In this document: positions 1-5,176 of the stretch, piece by piece
Layout: every line of letters starts with the position of its first letter
How positions within the stretch are numbered: the first letter of the stretch is position 1
Source: Bdellovibrio sp. CG10_big_fil_rev_8_21_14_0_10_47_8
GTDB taxonomy: Bacteria > Bdellovibrionota > Bdellovibrionia > Bdellovibrionales > Bdellovibrionaceae
Length of the DNA stretch: 6,250 bases
Direction: 5' to 3'
Assembly: GCA_002773975.1 (NCBI GenBank)
Contig: PEZR01000172.1
Coordinates: 2,156-8,405 of the forward strand
Position numbers and translations under genes: made by a program
The notes under the pieces: model-generated
Seen by the model: only the letters and a program-made list of their open reading frames with translations
What the model was told of the DNA's origin: nothing
Database searches by the model: none

Positions 1-1
1 C

Positions 2-349
2 AGGCCCTCTGCTGCTCCCAAGCTCTCCTCAATGGAGACCTCCCTTCTCTGGAGCTTAAACCTAGGTCCAGTCCTCTTTAAGTCCCAACATCAAGGACAG
101 GCTTACCACCGACAGAGAAAGCCCCGCCCCGCTCACGTGATGAATAAAGGCCAACAGTCGGCATGGCAGTTCTTTCAGGAACACCAGGCAGACCTCGCGG
201 ACAATTTTAATATCGCTGAATTGAAGGCGGCTTTCCGCCACCTAGCATTGAAGCTTCATCCCGACCATGGGGGAAGCAATGAGCTTTTCAGAGCTCTCTA
301 TCAGGCTCGAAAGAGCCTCCAAGGCCTTGTTTCAAAGGCCTCGGCCTAA
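2..349 (+). CDS. Small J-domain (DnaJ-like) protein, 5' end uncertain or outside the window
   Basis: The C-terminal half reads as a J-domain. From about residue 45 of the frame counted from ATG 32 there is helix, then L-K-A-A-F-R-H-L-A-L-K-L, then the HPD tripeptide (residues 76-78) followed by HGGS and a final helix. HPD is the motif with which J-proteins stimulate the ATPase of Hsp70 (DnaK). There is no G/F region, zinc finger or substrate-binding domain, so this is a J-domain-only co-chaperone with a roughly 40-residue basic, proline-containing leader. The frame has no stop up to the left edge. ATG 32 and ATG 140 both lack a clear Shine-Dalgarno sequence, so the true start may lie upstream of the window. 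ATG 140 would leave little more than the J-domain. The stop is 25 bases from the convergent ettA stop. The J-domain is clear; the partner and client are unknown. Confidence 0.75.
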   Translation, partial: RPSAAPKLSSMETSLLWSLNLGPVLFKSQHQGQAYHRQRKPRPAHVMNKGQQSAWQFFQEHQADLADNFNIAELKAAFRHLALKLHPDHGGSNELFRALYQARKSLQGLVSKASA

Positions 350-374
350 CACAAGTAAAGGGTCTATCAGAAAA

Positions 375-2051
375 TCACTGCAGCGGACGATAGCGAATTC
401 TGGTGGGTTGAGAAGCCTCTTCCCCCAAACGTTTCACTTTATCCTCTTCGTACTCCGAGTAGTTTCCGTGGAAGAAGTTGACCTGCGAGTCCCCTTCAAA
501 CGCCAGGATGTGGGTACAAATTCGATCTAAAAACCAGCGGTCATGGGAGATCACCACTGCGGAGCCGCCAAACTCGAGCAAAGCCTCTTCGAGGGCTCTC
601 ATTGTATTCACGTCCAAGTCATTGGTGGGCTCATCGAGCAGCAACAGATTGGCCCCTTGCTTTAAGATCTTTGCCATGTTGACGCGATTTCGCTCTCCCC
701 CCGACAGCGTGCCGACCTTCTTCTGCTGACCTTCGCCAGAAAAATTGAACCAGGAAACATACTGACGAGAGTTGACTTCTCGATTTCCCAATTTCACGGT
801 CTCATGTCCCTCAGACAACTCTTCCCAGACACTCTTGTTGGCGTTGAGAGTTTCACGACTCTGATCCACATAAGCCATCTTCACCGTCGATCCGACGACA
901 AACTCGCCCGAGTCAGGCGTCTCTTGGCCTGTAATCATTTTGAACAAAGTGGTTTTTCCAGCTCCATTGGGCCCAATCACGCCCACAATGGCGCCTTTAG
1001 GAATGGAGAAATTCATGTTTTCAAAAAGAAGTTTATCGCCATAGGCCTTTCGAACATTTTTGGCTTCGACGACCACGTCTCCCAAACGAGGTCCCGCCGG
1101 AATATAAATCGACATCTCTTGCAGTTTTTCAGGAGTGGGCTCCTTCACTAGACTTTCATAGTTCGACACCCGAGCCTTGCTTTTGGCCTGACGGGCCTTG
1201 GGGGACATTCGAATCCATTCCAGCTCCCGCTCTAGGGTTTTTGCCCGTCGCTCTTCCGTTTTTTGCTCATGCGCTATCCGCTTGTCTTTTTGTTCTAGCC
1301 AAGAAGAGTAATTCCCTTTCCAGGGAATGCCCTCCCCACGATCGAGCTCAAGAATCCATCCGGCCACATTGTCCAAAAAGTAGCGGTCATGGGTTACGGC
1401 GATCACGGTGCCCGGAAAACGAGCTAAGAATTGCTCCAACCAATGCACACTCTCGGCGTCCAAGTGATTCGTCGGCTCATCCAACAGAAGAATATCGGGA
1501 CTGGATAACAGCAACCGACAAAGGGCCACTCGCCGCTTTTCTCCGCCTGAAAGATTGTCCACCGGCAGATCCCCATCTGGACAGCGAAGAGAATTCATGG
1601 CCTTTTCAATGACCTGATCAATTTCCCAACCATTGAGGGCTTCGATTTTTTCCTGAATCTTGCCTTGTTTTTCGATCAATTTTTCCATGTCATCGGGATT
1701 CATCTCGGGGTCATTGAACTTTTCGTTGATGCGGGCAAATTCTTCAAGCAGCAAGGGCAGCTCCCCCATCCCTGAAAAAATATTTTCTTTCACGGTCTTC
1801 GCGGAATCTAACTGAGGCTCCTGCTCAAGAAATCCCACCTTCAAAGATCTCGCGGGAAAAGCCTCACCAAGAAAATCCTTATCTATGCCTGCCATGATTT
1901 TCAGCAATGTGGACTTTCCTGACCCGTTGAGACCCAAAACGCCAATTTTAGCGCCATAAAAATATGACAGGTAAATATCTTTTAAAACATATCGACTGGG
2001 GGGGAAAACTTTGCTCACACCCTTCATGGTGTAAATGATATCTTGAGACAT
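375..2051 (-). CDS. ettA: Energy-dependent translational throttle protein EttA (ABC-F ATPase)
   Basis: This soluble 558-residue protein has two ABC ATPase domains and no membrane segment; E. coli EttA is about the same length. Domain 1 has Walker A GLNGSGKS (40-47), signature LSGGE (167-171) and Walker B LLLDEPTNHLD with catalytic Glu192. Domain 2 has GPNGAGKT (360-367), LSGGE (449-453) and LLLLDEPTNDLD with Glu474. The charged helical arm insertion (about 95-138) and the basic linker between the domains (about 253-303, including ELEWIRMSPKARQAKSKAR) are typical of EttA. In the known family the protein binds the ribosomal E site and gates entry into elongation according to the ADP/ATP ratio. 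The frame continues upstream to GTG 2108. ATG 2051 is preferred because AAGGAG lies 5 bases upstream and the protein then begins MSQDIIYTM, matching the family. It appears monocistronic: convergent with the J-domain gene and divergent from the small gene at 2152. Confidence 0.96.
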   Translation of the reverse strand: MSQDIIYTMKGVSKVFPPSRYVLKDIYLSYFYGAKIGVLGLNGSGKSTLLKIMAGIDKDFLGEAFPARSLKVGFLEQEPQLDSAKTVKENIFSGMGELPLLLEEFARINEKFNDPEMNPDDMEKLIEKQGKIQEKIEALNGWEIDQVIEKAMNSLRCPDGDLPVDNLSGGEKRRVALCRLLLSSPDILLLDEPTNHLDAESVHWLEQFLARFPGTVIAVTHDRYFLDNVAGWILELDRGEGIPWKGNYSSWLEQKDKRIAHEQKTEERRAKTLERELEWIRMSPKARQAKSKARVSNYESLVKEPTPEKLQEMSIYIPAGPRLGDVVVEAKNVRKAYGDKLLFENMNFSIPKGAIVGVIGPNGAGKTTLFKMITGQETPDSGEFVVGSTVKMAYVDQSRETLNANKSVWEELSEGHETVKLGNREVNSRQYVSWFNFSGEGQQKKVGTLSGGERNRVNMAKILKQGANLLLLDEPTNDLDVNTMRALEEALLEFGGSAVVISHDRWFLDRICTHILAFEGDSQVNFFHGNYSEYEEDKVKRLGEEASQPTRIRYRPLQ

Positions 2052-2056
2052 TGCCG

Positions 2057-2062
2057 CTCCTT
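2057..2062 (-). promoter_or_regulatory. Ribosome binding site that sets the ettA start
   Basis: The - strand reads AAGGAG followed by five bases and ATG at 2051. The upstream in-frame GTG 2108 has no comparable site, so this decides for the shorter 558-residue protein over a 577-residue one. Confidence 0.75.
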
Positions 2063-2111
2063 CAAAAGAATTTTGCTTGAACTGATTTGTTTCTTTCACT
2101 TCACTCACAAT

Positions 2112-2140
2112 TTGTCAATGAGAGCAGGTTGTGCTTAACT
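2112..2140. promoter_or_regulatory. Weak candidate promoter elements between ettA and the divergent small gene
   Basis: The only recognisable element in this 100-base gap is a -35-like box that reads on both strands. TTGACA is at 2118-2113 on the - strand, facing ettA, and TTGTCA is at 2112-2117 on the + strand. No convincing -10 box follows on the - strand. On the + strand TTAACT (2135-2140) follows after 17 bases, a poor match that would put the transcript start only a few bases before ATG 2152. Both are tentative. Confidence 0.22.
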
Positions 2141-2151
2141 GAACCCACTTC

Positions 2152-2436
2152 ATGAATGAGATCAAGAAAACAGACCTTACCGCCAGCAATGCCAGAAGCC
2201 TCAACCCCGAGCTGAAAGCCAAACTCAAAAAGGCCCTTGCCGATTGGGAGGACCTGTCACAAGAATGTCTTGGCCCCTCCCCCGAGGAACAGATGCTTCA
2301 GGATATGCAAAGCCTACTTAAAAAAATCAAAGTTCAAATGGAAAAACTAGAAGTCCCCGCTACTGATTGCGGTGCTGGCAAGGAGGACTCTTTAGATCCA
2401 GCTTCTCTTTTGCGTTCTCCCACTCCGTTGGAGTAA
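2152..2436 (+). CDS. Small helical hypothetical protein (94 residues)
   Basis: I do not recognise this protein family. The product is hydrophilic and rich in Lys, Glu and Leu. Residues about 18-35 and 45-68 look like amphipathic helices (LNPELKAKLKKALADWEDL and a stretch ending KKIKVQMEKLEV), so a short coiled coil or helical hairpin is likely. The last 25 residues are low in order. There is no signal peptide, membrane segment or catalytic motif. Codon usage resembles the neighbouring genes, which supports real coding. No Shine-Dalgarno sequence precedes ATG 2152, so it may be poorly translated or leaderless. Its last 77 bases overlap the 3' end of bolA on the opposite strand; this part encodes its tail and the final bases of the BolA domain. 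It is divergent from ettA with a 100-base gap. Confidence 0.62.
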   Translation: MNEIKKTDLTASNARSLNPELKAKLKKALADWEDLSQECLGPSPEEQMLQDMQSLLKKIKVQMEKLEVPATDCGAGKEDSLDPASLLRSPTPLE

Positions 2437-2674
2437 AAGTCCGCTGAGAAAAGGCATGGAGCCCCTCGGCGCGCTCTTGAACGAAAAGGTCAGAAACTTG
2501 GCGCTGACGATCGACGCGCGAAAGACCCTGAAAAACTTCAGAAACAATAACAACCCGAAAATGAGTCTCTTCCTCGGGCGACCGATGGTGTTTGGCACTC
2601 TCATTTTCGATTTCAAAATAACTGGGCTTAAATGCGTTCTCGATCTTTTGCCGAATGGATTCCTCTCGAGTCAT
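2360..2674 (-). CDS. bolA: BolA family protein
   Basis: This 104-residue protein matches the BolA fold along its length. It has an N-terminal helix with I-x3-I-x-NAF-x-P, the strand FEIENESAKHH (20-30), the THFRVVIVS-x-x-F-x-G block (37-50), the SRVDRQRQV loop and helix, and EGLHAFSQRTFTPTEW (70-85). His73 and the His pair at 29-30 are at positions where BolA proteins bind Fe-S cluster or metal together with a monothiol glutaredoxin. Known BolA proteins act in iron-sulfur trafficking and sensing, and E. coli BolA also affects cell morphology and transcription. Residues 86-104 form an extra tail ending in TAG. The start has GAGG eight bases upstream, and this site overlaps the TGA stop of the preceding gene, which suggests translational coupling. 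It is the last gene of the operon with the ParA-like ATPase. Confidence 0.9.
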   Translation of the reverse strand: MTREESIRQKIENAFKPSYFEIENESAKHHRSPEEETHFRVVIVSEVFQGLSRVDRQRQVSDLFVQERAEGLHAFSQRTFTPTEWENAKEKLDLKSPPCQHRNQ

Positions 2675-2684
2675 AGAGCCAACC

Positions 2685-3305
2685 TCATTTTTTTACTCGA
2701 GATCGAACCTGCTCGATAATTTGCTGGGCCTTGATACCAGCCTGAAACACCTGCATAGCCAACTTCTCGGTCACGGGGCTTTCCAGAACTTTTTTCTCTA
2801 GCTCTTTGGCCTTGCGTAAGCCTTTGGCGGCAAAGTATTGAGCCAAGGGGTGATCAATCGGCAACCCCTCAAACTTACCGTCGTGAAGCCAATCTGTGGC
2901 AATGACCTCGGCCATTTCAAAAGGCCTTGGAAATTTAGCTCGCAAAATTTCGCTGCCGGTGAATTTGAGTTCAATTTTCGGATTTGTATCCTCGGATAGA
3001 TCCGCAGACACTTCATCCACCGAGGTGCTTTTAGAGGACTCCTCGGCGGTACCGTGAACCTCTGCACTCAGAGACTCAGTGGCGGATGAGTGGGTTTCTC
3101 CGGTTTCTACATCTACGATTTGAACCTCCGCTTCAGAGGTCTCTCCGGCAGCGGCTTGAGTTTCACTGTCACGACCGGGACGACGTTTTTTTGTTTTTCC
3201 ACCAGCAGAGGGATTTGATTTGGTATCGGCCTTTGCAGTTTTAGTGTCAGATTCATCGGCGGAAGATTCCGCTGCTTTTTTTTCAAAATCTTTGATCGAG
3301 GGCAT
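2685..3305 (-). CDS. Hypothetical protein with acidic disordered N-terminal half; possible ParA-ATPase partner
   Basis: I do not recognise a family. Residues 1-106 are low in complexity, dominated by Ser, Thr, Glu, Asp and Ala, and should be disordered. A compact basic patch, KTKKRRPGR, lies at 37-45. From about residue 110 the sequence becomes ordered: a strand (KIELKF), aromatic and hydrophobic residues around FPRPFEMAEVIATDWL (125-140), then DHPLAQYFAAKGLRKAKELEKKV and a final helix rich in Gln and Arg ending VRSRVKK. No signal peptide or membrane segment is seen. It starts 17 bases after the ParA-like gene with AAGGAG seven bases before ATG 3305, and ends 10 bases before bolA. A position directly after a ParA-type gene plus a disordered basic segment resembles partner proteins that stimulate ParA ATPases. 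That role is inference; no ParB nuclease-like or helix-turn-helix domain is visible. Confidence 0.85.
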   Translation of the reverse strand: MPSIKDFEKKAAESSADESDTKTAKADTKSNPSAGGKTKKRRPGRDSETQAAAGETSEAEVQIVDVETGETHSSATESLSAEVHGTAEESSKSTSVDEVSADLSEDTNPKIELKFTGSEILRAKFPRPFEMAEVIATDWLHDGKFEGLPIDHPLAQYFAAKGLRKAKELEKKVLESPVTEKLAMQVFQAGIKAQQIIEQVRSRVKK

Positions 3306-3322
3306 ATATTATCTCCTTGAAC

Positions 3323-4282
3323 CTACAACTTTTCGGAGCCGGGCTCGGACAATTTCTCCATGCCAAGAAGCTCCCTGGTCACCAGGTCATAGTCTGCCTT
3401 GGCGTTGGATTTGGATGAAAAAATCGTCCGGCTAGATCCGATCGTATTTTTAATATCCGCTGAGGTCCTTATATAGCTTTTTAGAAGCAAATCTTCAAAC
3501 TTTTCAATGCATTGAGACAGGATTTCCCGACTGGCGCTCTCTCTTCCGTCAAAACGGGTAAAAAGCACATGCTCCTGAAAGTTCAGATCAAACTCGGACT
3601 TGAGCTCTCGTAAATCCTGTAAATGCTTTTCAAGACCCAAAATTGAAAACTTATCCGGATTGATGGGTAAAATAATCTGATCTGAGGCACAGGTGACCGC
3701 TGTATTGATCGCCGACAAATTCGGAGCTGTATCAATGATTACAAGGTCATAAAATGACCGAATCTCTTTGAGTGGAGCCTTTACCGCCTGAGCCCAATTT
3801 CGATTAGAATTCAACAGGGCTCGATCTAAAACTGAATTGTTCAAACTCGATGGAACAAGGTCAATACCCTCGTCGATTGGAATCAAAGTCTGCTCGATCG
3901 AAGCCTTTTTTTCCACAATGTCGATCCATACTGGACGTTCCTCAGCCTCGGCCCCAAGCGCGTAGGTCAGGTTGGCCTGCTGGTCCAAATCGATAAAAAG
4001 AACTTTGCACCCGTACATTGCGGCTCGTAAGCCAAAATTCAAAGTCGAGGTGGTTTTCGCCACTCCCCCTTTGAGCATTTGAAACGAGATGACCTGATGA
4101 GGGTACTGAAACCCGAGCGAACTCAAATATCTGCGAACAACTTGCGGCAGGATATGGGATTTTGCCTTGAGTGGCCCATTGAGGCTTTCAATCTCACGAA
4201 TCACTTGCCGAGGATCTTTACCAACCAGCTGAGCTAGATCTGAAGTTGATAACACAAAATCATTGGAAGTCGCTTCTGCCAT
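3323..4282 (-). CDS. ParA/Soj-family deviant Walker ATPase with N-terminal DNA-binding-like region
   Basis: This 319-residue protein has the deviant Walker A box KGGVAKTT (71-78) with the signature lysine Lys71, the switch-like motif LFIDLDQQANLT (95-106) and Walker B LVIIDTAP (180-187). These define the ParA/MinD ATPase group. ATP-dependent dimers of these proteins bind nucleoid DNA nonspecifically and position plasmids, chromosomes or protein cargoes. Residues about 10-60 precede the ATPase core and include STSDLAQLVGKDPRQVIREI, which resembles a helix-turn-helix, as in ParA proteins that also repress their own operon. No ParB gene is visible; the next gene encodes a disordered protein. ATG 4282 is preferred to ATG 4306 because GAGGTG, part of AAGGAGAGGTG, lies five bases before it, inside the longer frame. 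The gene ends in TAG. The ATPase family is certain; the cargo is unknown. Confidence 0.92.
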   Translation of the reverse strand: MAEATSNDFVLSTSDLAQLVGKDPRQVIREIESLNGPLKAKSHILPQVVRRYLSSLGFQYPHQVISFQMLKGGVAKTTSTLNFGLRAAMYGCKVLFIDLDQQANLTYALGAEAEERPVWIDIVEKKASIEQTLIPIDEGIDLVPSSLNNSVLDRALLNSNRNWAQAVKAPLKEIRSFYDLVIIDTAPNLSAINTAVTCASDQIILPINPDKFSILGLEKHLQDLRELKSEFDLNFQEHVLFTRFDGRESASREILSQCIEKFEDLLLKSYIRTSADIKNTIGSSRTIFSSKSNAKADYDLVTRELLGMEKLSEPGSEKL

Positions 4283-4287
4283 ATTTT

Positions 4288-4298
4288 CACCTCTCCTT
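4288..4298 (-). promoter_or_regulatory. Strong ribosome binding site of the ParA-like gene
   Basis: The - strand reads AAGGAGAGGTG, ending five bases before ATG 4282. It contains two overlapping anti-Shine-Dalgarno matches. It decides against the in-frame ATG 4306, which has no such site. Confidence 0.75.
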
Positions 4299-4366
4299 GA
4301 TTCCATTGAAGTTTTGCGACGAAATCAAGACAGGATTTAAGGGCGCTGCTTCCAAAAGGCCAAATA

Positions 4367-4396
4367 TTGTCCATCTTGCATTAGATTTTTTATAAG
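4367..4396 (+). promoter_or_regulatory. Candidate promoter of the cysteine-rich protein and oxygenase unit
   Basis: TTGTCC (4367-4372) is followed after 18 bases by TATAAG (4391-4396), a plausible sigma-70-type pair. The transcript would start near 4403, about 60 bases before ATG 4462. It overlaps the leftward promoter candidate. Confidence 0.33.
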
Positions 4397-4416
4397 ATTG
4401 CAATCCGGGGTTGAAA
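4389..4416 (-). promoter_or_regulatory. Candidate sigma-70-type promoter of the ParA-like/bolA operon
   Basis: On the - strand TTTCAA (4416-4411) is followed after 16 bases by TATAAA (4394-4389). The -10 box is good and the -35 box moderate. The predicted transcript would have a leader of roughly 100 bases before ATG 4282. A 10-bp palindrome fills most of the spacer. Confidence 0.35.
4396..4405. promoter_or_regulatory. Palindrome GATTGCAATC, possible operator
   Basis: This perfect 10-bp palindrome lies between the -35 and -10 boxes of the leftward promoter candidate and covers the expected start region of the rightward one. A repressor bound here could control both directions; the N-terminal region of the ParA-like protein is a natural candidate. 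A palindrome of this size can also occur by chance in a region this long. Confidence 0.3.
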
Positions 4417-4451
4417 CCTGCCTTGGCCTGATTTACCGATGAGGTGTCCTT

Positions 4452-4457
4452 GGAGGG
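4452..4457 (+). promoter_or_regulatory. Ribosome binding site that sets the start of the cysteine-rich protein
   Basis: GGAGGG ends four bases before ATG 4462. GTG 4444 in the same frame would place six extra residues before the signal peptide and has no such site. Confidence 0.7.
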
Positions 4458-4461
4458 AAAA

Positions 4462-5172
4462 ATGAATCAACGACTCAGACAGTTCTCCGGCATCTTCAGT
4501 TTCCTGATGATCACGCTGAGCCTCCAGCTCGCCCACGCCGCCCCCGAAGGCTCTGCACAAGATCTTTGCCTGAAGCAGTGCTTGGTGAGTGCGGAGTGTG
4601 GAATCGGTGGAGTCTGCGACCAAGGCACCTGCCGCCACCAGGCTCACTATTGCGGCAACGAACGCTGGTCGGTGAATGAACGCGGGGAGTCCTCCAACTG
4701 CGATGCCTATCGCTGTTCGACAGAAACCGGCTTGTGTCTTCGCGAAGCTAAATCTCCTGTGGATTGCCTGAATGGCTATGTTTTTGATGGGGTTAAGTCC
4801 TGCATCCCGTCCATCAATTGCAATCCTCAAGACCCAGATTGCCAGGATCTGTACCATCGCTGGGTTAAAGCTCGGGCCGAGTACGAAACGACGACTCCTC
4901 AACCAACGCCAACTCCGCTCACTTGTCAGGCCTGCACCGGGCACGCTGAATGCGGGGCTCAGAAAATGTGTTGGCAATCTCGATGCGTCGTCAATGACCT
5001 CTTCTGCCAAACCGATGCGACGACTCTGGAACAAATATCCTATTCGAGCCAGGGGCCCCAGGCATTTTGTGGAAACTTTGCCTGTGATGCTAGCCGTGGA
5101 CAGTGTTTTGATCGCTGCCTAAAGGCTCAGGATTGTCGCGCCGGAAAAAACTGTGTCACTGGGATTTGCCTC
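4462..5172 (+). CDS. Exported cysteine-rich repeat protein
   Basis: The 237-residue product begins with a clear signal peptide: MNQRLRQ, a hydrophobic core FSGIFSFLMITLSL, and a likely signal peptidase I site LAHA|A after residue 26. There is no lipobox. The mature part has 26 cysteines. Unit 1 (36-92) and unit 2 (155-215) share the spacing C-x(2,3)-C-x5-C-x5-C-x4-C-x6-C-x(15,20)-C-x4-C-x6-C. A partial third unit (215-236) repeats C-x3-C-x5-C-x5-C-x4-C and ends the protein. The units are joined by a diverged cysteine segment (92-127) and a Thr/Pro linker with PQPTPTP. Such spacing implies small disulfide-bonded modules in the periplasm or outside the cell; I cannot name a family or function. 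ATG 4462 is chosen over the in-frame GTG 4444 because GGAGGG lies just upstream and gives a proper signal peptide. TGA occupies 5173-5175, one base before the oxygenase ATG. Confidence 0.88.
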
Positions 5173-5176
5173 TGAA

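Noticed and set aside
321..341. Inverted repeat around AAGGCCTTG and CAAAGGCCT at the end of the J-domain gene
   Set aside because: The stem has a bulge, lies in coding sequence and is not followed by a T-run in either direction, so I do not call it a terminator.
804..1612. + strand open frames within ettA
   Set aside because: They lie opposite strongly conserved ABC-F motifs and have no start signals; they are shadows of ettA.
3276..3283. Run of eight T (A8 on the coding strand) near the start of the 206-residue gene
   Set aside because: It could be slippery, but the frame is intact on both sides and ordinary Lys codons explain it. No alternative frame of interest follows.
4283..4306. Longer ParA-like protein starting at ATG 4306
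   Set aside because: The strong ribosome site lies inside the first codons of this longer version and points to ATG 4282.
4390..5034. Long - strand open frame of 214 codons opposite the cysteine-rich gene
   Set aside because: It is the mirror of a gene with a signal peptide, a ribosome site and a regular cysteine repeat. The antisense product has no domain pattern and no ribosome site.
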